A stretch of DNA of 64,000 bases from NCBI RefSeq assembly GCF_035492835.1, contig NZ_DATJIY010000125.1:1-64000 (forward strand). Reading direction: 5' to 3'. This stretch comes from Dinghuibacter sp035492835. GTDB taxonomy: Bacteria > Bacteroidota > Bacteroidia > Chitinophagales > Chitinophagaceae. This document shows, in pieces, positions 1-9,442 of the stretch. The translations under genes were made by a program, and so were the position numbers. Under the pieces are notes generated by a model. The model did not search any database, was not told where the DNA came from, and was given only the letters and a program-made list of their open reading frames with translations. Each line of letters starts with the position of its first letter. Position 1 is the first letter of the stretch.

Positions 1-1287
1 CCCGAACGCATTTTGTCCATTTGCCGGTTATCAAAAGAAGAAGAAACACGCGTCCGCCGGCATATCGATGAATTGGGATCCCAGGGCTACCGGGTTTTAG
101 GCGTGTGCTCCGCCCCGTTCCATGGCGACGTCTATCCCTCGGATCAAGACGCCTTCGACTGGCAATTCAAAGGCCTGCTTGCCCTGTATGATCCCCCCAA
201 GCCCGAAGTCCGCGAAGAACTGGCCCGCTGGCTGGACGCCGGCATAGACGTCAAGCTGGTTACAGGCGACTTCCCGGAAACAGCCCGTACCATAGCCACC
301 CTGGTGGGTTTACCCACGACCGGCGCCGTCCTCAAAGGCGACGATGTCATGGCCATGCCCCCTGCCGCCCTGAAAATCGCGGCTCGCAGCACGCACTTGT
401 TCACCCGGATGTTTCCCGAAGCCAAATTGAAACTCATCGATGCGTTGAAGGCCAGTGGCGAGATCGTAGCCATGATGGGCGACGGCGTCAACGATGGTCC
501 GGCCCTTCGCTCCGCCCAGATCGGCATCGCCATGGGCGGCAGGGGGACCGAGATAGCCCGCCGGGCGGCGGACCTCATCCTCACCGACGACAACCTCGCA
601 AAAGTCACCGAAGCCATCCGACAGGGTCGGAAGATCTACTATAACCTAAAAAAGGCTATCCGCTACATCATTTCCATCCACGTACCCATCATGATCATCG
701 CGTCCGTCCCCCTTCTGCTCAACTGGAAATACCCAAACGTCTTCACCCCTATTCACATCATATTCCTCGAATTAATCATGGGTCCCACGTGCTCCGTTTT
801 CTTCGAAAAAGAACCCGTCGAATCCCACATCATGGAAAAGAGGCCCCGCAGGCACACCGGCGGCATTTTCACAATGAAAGAACTGGCCGTCAGCTTCCTA
901 CAGGGGGCCGCCATCGCGGCGGGCATCCTGATCGTATACTTCCATTATATGCAAACAAACCACACCCTTCCCTACGTACGCACCCTGGTATTCATCACCC
1001 TTGTCACGGCCAACGTTTTCCTCACCTTCATCAACCGTTCCTTCGAACATTCCATGCTGACGACGTTCCGCTACAAAAATCCCCTCGCCTGGTGGCTTCT
1101 TGCCGTATCCGCCCTTTTCCTGGTAATCCTCGTATTCTTTCCTCCCATCCAGCGCGTTTTTGGCCTCGTCAGGCTCAGCGGCAACGACTATCTGCTTTGC
1201 CTGTTGACCGCCATCGGAACAACGTGGTGGCTCGATTTATACAAAATCCTCGTTAAACAACATTCTCTCGAAATCCCAACTCCATGA
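1..1287 (+). CDS. P-type cation-transporting ATPase, C-terminal part (5' truncated by window)
   Basis: The frame is open from base 1 and the first residues (PERILSIC) resemble the end of the KGAPE motif of the nucleotide-binding domain, so the gene starts upstream of the window. Visible parts are the P-domain HAD motifs (VTGDFPETA near residue 86, GDGVNDGPAL near residue 160) followed by six or so hydrophobic segments of the Cation_ATPase_C type. Family knowledge: such ATPases move Ca2+, Mg2+ or other cations across the inner membrane using ATP through a phospho-aspartate intermediate. The phosphorylated DKTGT loop and first membrane helices lie outside the window, so the ion cannot be assigned. 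The stop overlaps the next start by four bases (ATGA), indicating one operon with the phosphatidyltransferase gene. Confidence 0.92.
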   Translation, partial: PERILSICRLSKEEETRVRRHIDELGSQGYRVLGVCSAPFHGDVYPSDQDAFDWQFKGLLALYDPPKPEVREELARWLDAGIDVKLVTGDFPETARTIATLVGLPTTGAVLKGDDVMAMPPAALKIAARSTHLFTRMFPEAKLKLIDALKASGEIVAMMGDGVNDGPALRSAQIGIAMGGRGTEIARRAADLILTDDNLAKVTEAIRQGRKIYYNLKKAIRYIISIHVPIMIIASVPLLLNWKYPNVFTPIHIIFLELIMGPTCSVFFEKEPVESHIMEKRPRRHTGGIFTMKELAVSFLQGAAIAAGILIVYFHYMQTNHTLPYVRTLVFITLVTANVFLTFINRSFEHSMLTTFRYKNPLAWWLLAVSALFLVILVFFPPIQRVFGLVRLSGNDYLLCLLTAIGTTWWLDLYKILVKQHSLEIPTP

Positions 1288-1865
1288 CCAAAACTGCCCT
1301 CCATACCGTCAATGGAATTACCCTCTACCGCATCTTCATCGTGCCGATGCTCCTTGTCCTGATCGTCTGGCACCATTGGACGGTTTTCCGCTGGCTCCTC
1401 ATCCTCAGTTTTCTAACCGACGCCATCGACGGTTACCTCGCCAGGAAGTACCGCGTCGTCACCAAAGCCGGCGCTACCCTGGATTCCATAGGAGACGACC
1501 TAACGGTACTTGTGGCCATTATCGGGTTATTCATATTCAGACCATCCTTTATCCGTCAGCAGACCGCGATCATCATCGTGCTGGTGGCGCTTTATCTCTT
1601 AACGGTCATCACGGCCCTGGTCAAATATGGTAAACTGACGGCATACCATACCTGGCTTGCCAAGATCGCCGCTTTCCTTCAAGCTACCTTTCTCATGCTT
1701 TTCTTCTTTTTGCCGTACACTCCGATAACCCTATTCCTGATCGCCTCGATCTTCACTGCCGCGGACCTGATCGAAGAATTCGCAATGACCCTGCTCCTGC
1801 CCCGCTGGCGGCCCGATGTACGAGGAATCTATTCCCTGCTAAGAAAAGCAAAATCGGCGACTTAA
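1284..1865 (+). CDS. CDP-alcohol phosphatidyltransferase family protein
   Basis: A 193-residue integral membrane protein with about five hydrophobic helices. It carries the complete family signature D-x2-DG-x2-AR-x8-G-x3-D-x3-D, seen as DAIDGYLAR followed by G, D and D at the right spacing (residues about 47-72). Family members transfer a phosphatidyl group from a CDP-linked lipid to an alcohol such as glycerol-3-phosphate or inositol phosphate at the inner membrane, using two divalent metals bound by the aspartates. Length fits PgsA-like enzymes, but the alcohol substrate cannot be read from sequence. The start overlaps the ATPase stop by four bases, so translation is probably coupled. Confidence 0.9.
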   Translation: MTKTALHTVNGITLYRIFIVPMLLVLIVWHHWTVFRWLLILSFLTDAIDGYLARKYRVVTKAGATLDSIGDDLTVLVAIIGLFIFRPSFIRQQTAIIIVLVALYLLTVITALVKYGKLTAYHTWLAKIAAFLQATFLMLFFFLPYTPITLFLIASIFTAADLIEEFAMTLLLPRWRPDVRGIYSLLRKAKSAT

Positions 1866-1961
1866 AGCCGTTCACACCGGGCGGCGACAGATTTATTCGT
1901 CGTTCCATCCGTTATTTTTTATATTATGCAGGAAATTCCCCTATAGGGTTATCGATTAATC

Positions 1962-3242
1962 ATGCAGTTATATGACGTCCTTGCTTTATTAACCGTTCTC
2001 GCCGCCCTTTTCGGATACATCAATTTCAAGTTCCTGCGGCTACCCGACACCATTGGCGTCATGTTGATTTCCCTCGTCGTGTCGCTGGCCGTCATATCGA
2101 TCGGCGTCATTAAACCCGCGCTGTTTGACCAAGCCACCCAACTGATCCGGGGTATAGACTTTTATACCATCCTCGTCCGGTTTATGCTCGGTTTTTTACT
2201 TTTTGCCGGCGCTATCCACATCGACGGGCGCCAACTGAAGAAGCAAAGCGCCTACGTCCTCACCTTCTCCACCATTAGCGTCCTCGTCTCAACTGCGCTG
2301 ATAGCCGTGCTGCTGTTTGCCCTTTGCCAAATGCTAGCGCAGCCGGTCGCCTTTATCTATTGCCTCCTGTTTGGCGCCCTTATCTCCCCGACCGATCCAA
2401 TAGCCATCCTTAGCATCCTTCGCAAAGCCGGGATACCGGCCTCACTGGAGGTGCGGGTCACCGGTGAATCCCTTTTTAATGATGGCGTGGGCATTGTCGT
2501 TTTCCTTTGCGTCTACCAAGTCGCCAAAGCCGGCGCCGGCCATCTCCATCCAGGGGATGTATTGCTGCTGTTCACCCGGGAAGCCGGCGGTGGTATCCTG
2601 CTGGGGACCCTATTGGGTTATGCCGGTTTTTACCTGTTACGGACCATCGACTACTACCAGGTCGAATTGATGATCACGATCGCCATCGTCATGGGCGGCA
2701 ACCTCCTTGCGGAATATTTGCATGTCAGCAGTCCGCTGGCCATGGTCATGGCGGGCCTTATCACGGGTAACAAAACCCGTTTTCATGGCATGACCGACTC
2801 CTCGAGGGACTACATCGACAAGTTCTGGGGCATGGCGGACAACCTCCTGAATGCGTTACTTTTTTTGCTGATAGGTCTGGAAATGATCGCCATTCCATTC
2901 AAATGGCCCCTCCTGCTCACCGGTTGCCTGGCGATCCCCATCGCTCTTTTGGCCCGCTATATCTCCGTCCTCATACCCATCAGGTTGTTACACTTCCGAT
3001 CCGGCTTTGAGAAAAATGCCATCGGCATCCTTACCTGGGGAGGCCTCCGCGGCGGTCTGTCTGTCGCGCTCGCCCTTTCCGTGCCCGCTGTCATGCAAGG
3101 TCAGTTCCTGGTCGCCATAACCTATATCGTCGTCCTGTTTTCCATCCTCGTCCAAGGGCTCACGATTGGGAAATACGCCCGTCGCCTTACCGCGAACAGC
3201 CCGAACGCCGCGAAGGCCCCCGGCGCCCCAGACGCCCCATAG
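1962..3242 (+). CDS. CPA1-family sodium (cation)/proton antiporter
   Basis: A 426-residue protein made almost wholly of transmembrane helices (about 12). Family motifs are visible: PTDPIA and GESLFNDG in the ion-binding core (about residues 140-175) and TWGGLRGGLS in a late helix (about residue 355). CPA1/NhaP exchangers swap Na+, K+ or Li+ for protons across the inner membrane and set internal pH and salt. It follows the ATPase and phosphatidyltransferase genes after a 96-base gap that contains the perfect palindrome CCCTATAGGG at 1939-1948, so it may have its own promoter. The C-terminal tail is Ala/Pro-rich and short, without a regulatory TrkA domain. Specificity is not determinable here. 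Confidence 0.92.
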   Translation: MQLYDVLALLTVLAALFGYINFKFLRLPDTIGVMLISLVVSLAVISIGVIKPALFDQATQLIRGIDFYTILVRFMLGFLLFAGAIHIDGRQLKKQSAYVLTFSTISVLVSTALIAVLLFALCQMLAQPVAFIYCLLFGALISPTDPIAILSILRKAGIPASLEVRVTGESLFNDGVGIVVFLCVYQVAKAGAGHLHPGDVLLLFTREAGGGILLGTLLGYAGFYLLRTIDYYQVELMITIAIVMGGNLLAEYLHVSSPLAMVMAGLITGNKTRFHGMTDSSRDYIDKFWGMADNLLNALLFLLIGLEMIAIPFKWPLLLTGCLAIPIALLARYISVLIPIRLLHFRSGFEKNAIGILTWGGLRGGLSVALALSVPAVMQGQFLVAITYIVVLFSILVQGLTIGKYARRLTANSPNAAKAPGAPDAP

Positions 3243-3247
3243 AAACC

Positions 3248-4471
3248 CTACTCCTTCACTATCTTCCTCCGATACACCCCCTCCCCCGTTTTCAAAACCA
3301 TCACATAAATCCCCGGAGAGAGCCGCTCCAATCCATTCACATGGACGGTTTGGGGACCTTTGGCCAGGGCAAGCTCCTGCCGCAGCGCCACCTGTCCCCG
3401 GGTGTCCACGAGGAGCAGGACCGCCCCCTCTGCCCTGTCTTGGGCGATGTTGAAAATGACTTCCCCCTTGACTGGATTTGGCGCTACGTTAAAGGCGTCG
3501 CCTGTATGGATGGGGATGACGTCGCTGTAGGTGACGGCGCCCGTTGCCTGGTGTAATTTCAGCCGGTAAAAGAGCTGCCCGGATGACGCGTTGTCCCGGT
3601 ACGTCAGGACATCACCGTCTACGGTTCCGATATCGGCAAAGGTCTTGCCGTCAGTGGATCGCAGGATGAAGATGGTATCCACCTTGCTGTCCGGTTCGAG
3701 CAACCAGTCCAGCTGCACGCCCGTCCCCTCGAAATTACCGCTAAAGCTGGCCAGGGGACCCACCGGCAGGACGATGTTGCTGTTGGGGTAGGTAAACGGT
3801 CTGAAATAAAGACTGGCTACCCGCGACGGCGGAACCTCGTTGATGTTGTTGATCACCCCAGTCCGGTATACCATCGTGGTCATACTGGGGCTGATATCGG
3901 TAAACATGACCGCGGTCGCCGCCGCGGTGGTGTCTATCCCCGGGTAGTTAGCGCCCGTGTGGGTCTGGGCGGTATACGCGGTCCCGCTTTGGGTGATCGT
4001 CAACTGGCCGCCCAGGGTATTATAATTTATATAGGATCCGGCCCCCATGTCCAGCATATCGAACTCGAACAGCGAGTCCTTACCCACGATAAGCCCGTCG
4101 ATGTCCAGGGCGGTTGCGGCGATATTGGTTTGGGTCTGGGGTGTCGACGTCCCCGTGGCGACAAAGGTGATCTGGAATTCCACATACCCATTCGACAGGG
4201 CGGGGACGACGAGCGTCGGTTGAAAAGCGCTGTCCCAGCCGGTTGTCGTTTGATCCAGGGGAGTGCCCAGGCTGATGGTACCGGTGATCTTGTTGATGGT
4301 GACCAGGGCGTCCGTAGTGGGTCTTACCTTGGAGAACCGATAAACGGCGCCGGCCTTTAACGCCGTCCCCGACACCAGCGTCGGATTGGCAAAATAGTAG
4401 GTCTGGGCATATGTTCGGGCAAAACAAAAAAGCAGGCATAGATAGATCGATAGGATTCTTATCTGTTTCAT
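3248..4471 (-). CDS. Secreted protein with T9SS type A sorting domain
   Basis: I chose the ATG at 4471 because it opens directly onto a signal peptide (MKQIRILSIYLCLLFCFA...YAQ); the frame extends further upstream without such a start. The 407-residue product has a beta-rich middle of unknown family, including a fibronectin/Ig-like segment (LDWLLEPDSKVDTIFILRS, about residue 265), and ends in a typical type IX sorting domain: VAPNPVKGEVIFN, then LSPGIYVMVLKTGEG and a basic end. Known biology: this domain directs passage across the outer membrane by the PorSS machinery and is then cleaved or anchored. The function of the cargo is unknown. It converges on the antiporter gene with only five bases between stops. 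Confidence 0.85.
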   Translation of the reverse strand: MKQIRILSIYLCLLFCFARTYAQTYYFANPTLVSGTALKAGAVYRFSKVRPTTDALVTINKITGTISLGTPLDQTTTGWDSAFQPTLVVPALSNGYVEFQITFVATGTSTPQTQTNIAATALDIDGLIVGKDSLFEFDMLDMGAGSYINYNTLGGQLTITQSGTAYTAQTHTGANYPGIDTTAAATAVMFTDISPSMTTMVYRTGVINNINEVPPSRVASLYFRPFTYPNSNIVLPVGPLASFSGNFEGTGVQLDWLLEPDSKVDTIFILRSTDGKTFADIGTVDGDVLTYRDNASSGQLFYRLKLHQATGAVTYSDVIPIHTGDAFNVAPNPVKGEVIFNIAQDRAEGAVLLLVDTRGQVALRQELALAKGPQTVHVNGLERLSPGIYVMVLKTGEGVYRRKIVKE

Positions 4472-4561
4472 AGAAGTAGGATTGTCGTAAAGATATATTT
4501 GATTTTCCCTATGCGAAATAGCCACGCCGCTACAGATCGGAGGCTTTGTAGCCGCCGTTTG

Positions 4562-6790
4562 TCATTGCGCAAGGATCACCTTCACGCAAATATTCCTGCC
4601 CATCTCATAGATCCCCAGCCGTCCATTGGGTGACGCCGTATAGTACTCGAAATACTGCAAACGGCTCAGGTGCGACTGGTACGCCGTATTGAACAGGTTA
4701 TTTACCTGTGCCTGTAGTTGTATAGTCCGGCGCTTGCCGCGCTGCACGTCCGTATGCGCCGACACATTGAACAACGTATAAGCCGCCGTCGGCGTCTCCG
4801 TGCCATACAACCCCAGGTAACGGCCCTGCGCCCAGTTGTGGTCCATCTCCACCCGGAATGTCACCGACCGGAAAGAATACGCCACCCCACCTAGCAACCG
4901 TGGCGGCGGAATAAAAGGCAGGTACTCCCCTTGATCGCCCGCATCCTTATACCTTGCATTCCGGTTAAACCCATACACACAGGTGAACACCGCATCCGCG
5001 TACAACCCATTCCACCGCCGCGGATGCAGCCTTAGCTCGCCGTCCCCGCCATGCAACGCCGCATTGGTTTGCTGGAACTGGAACGTCTTATTCCCCGGCA
5101 CGATCACCAGCGGGTTACCCGAGGCATCCAGCGCCTGGTCCTCGTATATATAGCCCCGGATCGAATTATTGAACACATTCACCCCGAACGAAACGTCGTC
5201 GAAGTCCCCGTTCACCCCCACATCCTCCTGCAGGCTGAATTCCGGGGAAAAACGCAGGTTGCCCAGGTAATAGATATGCGCCCCGGGATCCAGCCCGTTC
5301 GATGCGATCTCCGTTATGTTTGGCGAGCGGTATCCCCGGGCGATATTCGCCTTCATGCTCACGTGCTCGCTAACCCGATACGTAGCCCCCACGCTTCCCG
5401 TCCATCCCTGGAAGTGCAGCGTGAATGCCGAAAACGGCTTACTACCCGCGGACGCCTGCTGCGCAAACCCCGTTACCCTGTCCGTATCGGCATACATATC
5501 CGCGCCCCGTTCAGTCCGGTGGTCATACCGCAACCCCCCGGCGACGGTCCACCGGCCCTGTTTCCATTTGCCATAGGCATAGGACCCGACATCGAACAGG
5601 CGGTAATCCGGGATCGGGAAGTCCGTTGCCGTGCGGTCGTTGTTATTGGCCTGGTACATGCCGTTCACTCCGAACGATGGCTCGATGGCCCCCCATGACG
5701 GCGCATTGTACCGCAGCCCATAGTCCAGCGTCCGCAGGATGATATATTCCCCAGGCTGTGCCGGCGCCGTCGGGTGGTCGAACTCCCGCCTCCGGTTCTC
5801 TTCATACCCCAGCGATGCCTTGATCTCACCTGCGCCAATGCCATACGAATTATCCGTGTACAACCGGTAGTCCTGGATATGCTGCGACAACGGCGACAAC
5901 CTATACGAATCCAACACCCGCCGGGACGCCACCGGCCGCTCCTTGATGTCATCGTACACCGTTTGTCCCGCCCGTTCCCCCAACGTCTCATACACCTGGT
6001 ACGTAAACTCCCGCGTCAGCGAATCCCGGCTGCCGTCCGGGATACCCTGGTGGTTGTCATACCACGTCGCATTTAGGTGCGAATACCCCCGCCGCCAAAC
6101 ACGCCCTAAAAAAGCCGACGCATTCCCCATCTTAAAACCGGTATTATACACCCTTCCATCCACCGGGTCCGTATAGTTGCGGGCGACGCGCTCCGATCCC
6201 CGCAACGCCCAGCTCCAGTGCGTCCCGCCCCGCCACAGCATCAGGCTATTGCCGATCAGCCCGTTGTTCCCCTGATATTCCGACAGCCACCGGGTATGCA
6301 GCACTCCATCCCGTATGTGCGGCGTCGCCGGAAACAGGCTCAACACCCCTGCGATCGCATCCGACCCGTACATCAGGCTCGCCGGACCTTTGATCACCTC
6401 CGCCCGCTCGATGATATAATCGTCCATCGGCACCCCATGCTCGTCACCCCATTGCTGCGTTTCCACCCGTAGCCCATCATACAGCGTCAACACCCGGTTG
6501 TAGCCCATCCCGTTAATAAACGGCTTAGATACGTTGGGCCCGGTTTTCACCGCCGCAAAACCCGGCGCGTAGGCTGCGATGGCGTCGATCACGTTGGGGG
6601 CCGAGGTCTGCGAGAGCTGCTTATTGGTCACCGCCTCCATCGCCAGCGGGTTCTCCCGGATCGCCGTCGCCCGCGATACCCCCGTCACGATCACTTCACC
6701 CAGCTGGGCCACCGTATCGATGCCCCCCCGCTGGGCATCCACCCGCTCCCTCGCAGCCATACAAAGAATAAAAGCCAAAATGATCCGCAT
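4562..6790 (-). CDS. TonB-dependent outer-membrane receptor, probably for a metal or metal chelate
   Basis: Product of about 742 residues. The ATG at 6790 (MRIILAFILCMAA...DAQ, signal peptide) is preferred to the upstream in-frame TTG at 6808. An early TonB-box-like stretch (GEVIVTGVSRA) is followed by a plug domain (INGMGYNRVLTLYDGLRVE; ERAEVIKGPASLMYGSDAIA) and a 22-strand barrel ending in an aromatic-rich C-terminus (ICVKVILAQ). It lacks the N-terminal CarboxypepD_reg domain common in this phylum. It is divergent from a DtxR/MntR-family regulator, and a palindrome of the DtxR-box form lies 26 bases upstream of its start, so the likely cargo is iron, manganese, heme or another metal complex (inference). 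Confidence 0.93.
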   Translation of the reverse strand: MRIILAFILCMAARERVDAQRGGIDTVAQLGEVIVTGVSRATAIRENPLAMEAVTNKQLSQTSAPNVIDAIAAYAPGFAAVKTGPNVSKPFINGMGYNRVLTLYDGLRVETQQWGDEHGVPMDDYIIERAEVIKGPASLMYGSDAIAGVLSLFPATPHIRDGVLHTRWLSEYQGNNGLIGNSLMLWRGGTHWSWALRGSERVARNYTDPVDGRVYNTGFKMGNASAFLGRVWRRGYSHLNATWYDNHQGIPDGSRDSLTREFTYQVYETLGERAGQTVYDDIKERPVASRRVLDSYRLSPLSQHIQDYRLYTDNSYGIGAGEIKASLGYEENRRREFDHPTAPAQPGEYIILRTLDYGLRYNAPSWGAIEPSFGVNGMYQANNNDRTATDFPIPDYRLFDVGSYAYGKWKQGRWTVAGGLRYDHRTERGADMYADTDRVTGFAQQASAGSKPFSAFTLHFQGWTGSVGATYRVSEHVSMKANIARGYRSPNITEIASNGLDPGAHIYYLGNLRFSPEFSLQEDVGVNGDFDDVSFGVNVFNNSIRGYIYEDQALDASGNPLVIVPGNKTFQFQQTNAALHGGDGELRLHPRRWNGLYADAVFTCVYGFNRNARYKDAGDQGEYLPFIPPPRLLGGVAYSFRSVTFRVEMDHNWAQGRYLGLYGTETPTAAYTLFNVSAHTDVQRGKRRTIQLQAQVNNLFNTAYQSHLSRLQYFEYYTASPNGRLGIYEMGRNICVKVILAQ

Positions 6791-6815
6791 ACGCTGTTTT
6801 TTCGACAAAACTATA

Positions 6816-6835
6816 TTGTTAGATTATTCTAACAA
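6816..6835. promoter_or_regulatory. Predicted DtxR/MntR operator
   Basis: Inverted repeat TTGTTAGA-TTAT-TCTAACAA with 8-base perfect arms, containing TTAG-N6-CTAA, the core form of DtxR/MntR-family boxes. It lies in the AT-rich gap between the divergent TonB receptor (start 26 bases to the left) and the regulator (start 37 bases to the right). Binding of the metal-loaded regulator here would repress both genes (inference). Confidence 0.7.
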
Positions 6836-6871
6836 AATAATTTAATGATATCGTGTCGTATCTTCATATTG

Positions 6872-7525
6872 ATGAACTCTTTGACGGAAGAAAACTACCT
6901 GAAGGCCCTTTTCAACCTCGCCGGTGAAAAAGGGGAGGTCGGCGTGAACGATCTGTCCCGCCACCTGGACATCAAGATGCCCACCGTCACCAGCATGATG
7001 AAAAAGCTGGCGGAAAAAAAACTCGTCCATTATGAAACATATAAGCCCCTGCGCCTCACGGAAAAAGGCCGCAAGGAAGCGGCGTTGATCATCCGCAAGC
7101 ACCGCCTCACCGAAATGTACCTCGTCCAAAAAATGGGTTTCGGATGGGAAGACGTCCACGAGATCGCCGAGCAGATAGAACACATCCATTCTCCCGCCTT
7201 TTTTGACAAGATGGACGAGCTCCTTGGCTATCCGAAGGCCGACCCGCACGGCGCCCCCATCCCCGATAAGAATGGCAAATTCGCCTGGATCGCCTATGAC
7301 CGCCTCTGCGACTGCCATCCCGGCGACACCGTCCGATTGCTGGCGGTCGTCCACAGCGCTTCGGACTTCCTCAAATTCCTCAACCAACGCCACATCCACC
7401 TCGGGCTCCGGATAAAGGTCCACTCCGTCGAGCCTTTCGACGGCTCGATGGTCGTTGCTTACGACAACCGCCATGAAACCCTCAGCCGCATGGTCTGCGA
7501 ACGCCTTCTCGTGGAAAAACAGTGA
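6872..7525 (+). CDS. Metal-dependent transcriptional regulator, DtxR/MntR family
   Basis: The ATG at 6872 gives MNSLTEENYLKALFNLA, the usual start of this family; an upstream in-frame codon would only add a non-conserved tail. The 217-residue protein has a winged helix (about 1-60, with DIKMPTVTSMMKKLAEKKLV as recognition region), a metal-binding and dimerisation domain (about 65-140, HRLTEMYLVQKMG, HEIAEQIEHI) and a C-terminal SH3/FeoA-like domain (about 146-217). This is the full-length architecture. Family members bind Mn2+, Fe2+ or similar and then repress uptake genes. It is divergent from a TonB receptor with a palindromic box between them, so it probably controls itself and that receptor. 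Which metal it senses is not visible. Confidence 0.9.
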   Translation: MNSLTEENYLKALFNLAGEKGEVGVNDLSRHLDIKMPTVTSMMKKLAEKKLVHYETYKPLRLTEKGRKEAALIIRKHRLTEMYLVQKMGFGWEDVHEIAEQIEHIHSPAFFDKMDELLGYPKADPHGAPIPDKNGKFAWIAYDRLCDCHPGDTVRLLAVVHSASDFLKFLNQRHIHLGLRIKVHSVEPFDGSMVVAYDNRHETLSRMVCERLLVEKQ

Positions 7526-7543
7526 AATTCACTAAATTGGACC

Positions 7544-9436
7544 ATGAAGAAAATTAGCCTGGTCCTTCACCTTTGCTGCCTTACCCTACTCTCGACCGCG
7601 CAATCCGCCAGAAAGTTTGCCATCATCCCGGAACCGGTTCAGCTAACGGAGATGCAGGGGGTCTATGTCTTTCCCAAAATCATTGTCGTGAGCGCCCCCG
7701 CTCAGCCCGAGGTAAAATATATAGTAAGCTATCTGCAAAAAAAACTCCCCACGGTGGTCGATCGCCCGTCCTCCGACGTGTATAGCATCAAAATGAAGCT
7801 GAACACCACTGCCGACACGGCGATCGGTGACGAAGGCTACCGCCTCAAGGTATCACCGCAACACGTTATCATCACCGCCAACAAACCCGCCGGTTTGTTT
7901 TATGGCGTGCAAACGCTGCTACAACTTTTCCCCAAGGAAATCGAAAGCCGGACCCTGGTGCGTAAAAGCTGGACAATACCTTGTGTCGACATTACCGATT
8001 ATCCCCGCTTCCAGTGGCGCGGTCTGATGTTCGACGTATCACGCCACTTTTTTACAAAGGATGAGGTAAAGCAGTACATCGACTATATGGTGCGCTACAA
8101 GTTCAACCTCCTGCACCTGCACCTGACCGATGACGAAGGCTGGCGCGTCGAAATCAAAAGCCTGCCCCGCCTCACCCAGGTGGGCGCCTGGAACGTAAAG
8201 AAGGTGGGGTATTTCGGCACCTTTTCCCCGCCGGCGCCCAACGAGCCTCGCGATTACGGCGGATTCTACACGCAGGACGACATCCGGGAGCTGGTACGAT
8301 ATGCCAAAGACAACTTCGTAAACATCCTCCCGGAAATCGACGTCCCCGGTCATAGCCTCGCGGCCGTCGTGGCGTATCCGGAACTCTCCTGTACGCCCGG
8401 CGCCGATAGATATTCCGTCCGCTCCGGCGAACCGATTGCCGACTGGAGCAAACCCGGGGGCCCCATTGCCTTAATCGACAATACGCTGAACCCCGCCAGC
8501 GATAAGGTATACGACTTTTTGGACAAGGTGGTGACTGAAGTCGCCCAGCTATTCCCGTTCCCTTATATCCACATGGGTGGAGACGAGTGTATGAAGAACT
8601 TCTGGGCCCAAAGCGATGAGGTAAAGGCGCTGATGCAACGGGAGGGGTTGAAGACCCTGGAAGAAGTACAAAGCTATTTTGAAAAACGCGTCGAGAAGAT
8701 CGTGGAGTCGAAGGGTAAGCGGTTCATGGGCTGGGATGAGATATTGGAAGGCGGTCTGGCCCCGGACGCGGCTGTAATGAGCTGGCGCGGTATGTCCGGC
8801 GGAAAAGCGGCGGCCAAAATGCACCACGACGTCATCATGAGCCCCACGACCTTTGCCTACCTGGACTATATGCAAGGCGACGAGGCCCTCGAGCCTCATA
8901 TTTACGCATCGCTCTTCCTGTCGAAAGCCTACCAGTTCGAGCCCGTGCCGGACAGCGTCGACAGCAGCTACATCAAAGGCGGCCAGGCCAATTTGTGGAC
9001 GGAACAGGTCTACAACATGCGCCATGCGGAGTACATGACCTATCCACGCGCCTTTGCGATCGCGGAGACCCTATGGTCGCCAAAATCGAAGAAAAATTGG
9101 GAAGACTTCACGCGCCGCGTCGAGCAACACTTCGCGCGCTTTAAGGAAGCCGATATTAACTACTCACCCGCCCTGTACGATCCCGTCATTACGGCCTCGC
9201 TCCAACCGGACAGTACCGTAGTGGTCAACGGGACGACGGAAATCCAGGGACTGGATATATACTACACATTTGACAACAGTTTTCCCGATAGCCACTATCC
9301 AAAGCTGACCGGGGCGGTGGCCATCCCCAGGGATGCGGCGCAGCTGCGCGTCATCACCTACCGCGGCGACACGCCGATAGGCAGGCTGATTACCATCCAG
9401 GTATCCGACTTAAACAAACGGGCGGGTAAAAAATGA
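7544..9436 (+). CDS. Beta-N-acetylhexosaminidase, glycoside hydrolase family 20
   Basis: A 630-residue secreted enzyme with signal peptide (MKKISLVLHLCCLTLLSTAQ). Domains in order: GH20b-like N-terminal domain (about 25-150), the GH20 TIM barrel (about 155-510) with FDVSRHFF and the catalytic pair in HMGGDE (about residue 345), and a C-terminal chitobiase-type domain (YYTFDNSFPDSHYPKLTG, about residue 580). Family members remove terminal GlcNAc or GalNAc from chitin oligomers, glycoproteins or glycolipids by substrate-assisted catalysis, usually in the periplasm or at the surface. It starts 18 bases after the metal regulator, which may be incidental. It converges with the GH78-like gene, with six bases between the two stops. 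Confidence 0.95.
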   Translation: MKKISLVLHLCCLTLLSTAQSARKFAIIPEPVQLTEMQGVYVFPKIIVVSAPAQPEVKYIVSYLQKKLPTVVDRPSSDVYSIKMKLNTTADTAIGDEGYRLKVSPQHVIITANKPAGLFYGVQTLLQLFPKEIESRTLVRKSWTIPCVDITDYPRFQWRGLMFDVSRHFFTKDEVKQYIDYMVRYKFNLLHLHLTDDEGWRVEIKSLPRLTQVGAWNVKKVGYFGTFSPPAPNEPRDYGGFYTQDDIRELVRYAKDNFVNILPEIDVPGHSLAAVVAYPELSCTPGADRYSVRSGEPIADWSKPGGPIALIDNTLNPASDKVYDFLDKVVTEVAQLFPFPYIHMGGDECMKNFWAQSDEVKALMQREGLKTLEEVQSYFEKRVEKIVESKGKRFMGWDEILEGGLAPDAAVMSWRGMSGGKAAAKMHHDVIMSPTTFAYLDYMQGDEALEPHIYASLFLSKAYQFEPVPDSVDSSYIKGGQANLWTEQVYNMRHAEYMTYPRAFAIAETLWSPKSKKNWEDFTRRVEQHFARFKEADINYSPALYDPVITASLQPDSTVVVNGTTEIQGLDIYYTFDNSFPDSHYPKLTGAVAIPRDAAQLRVITYRGDTPIGRLITIQVSDLNKRAGKK

Positions 9437-9442
9437 CGGACA

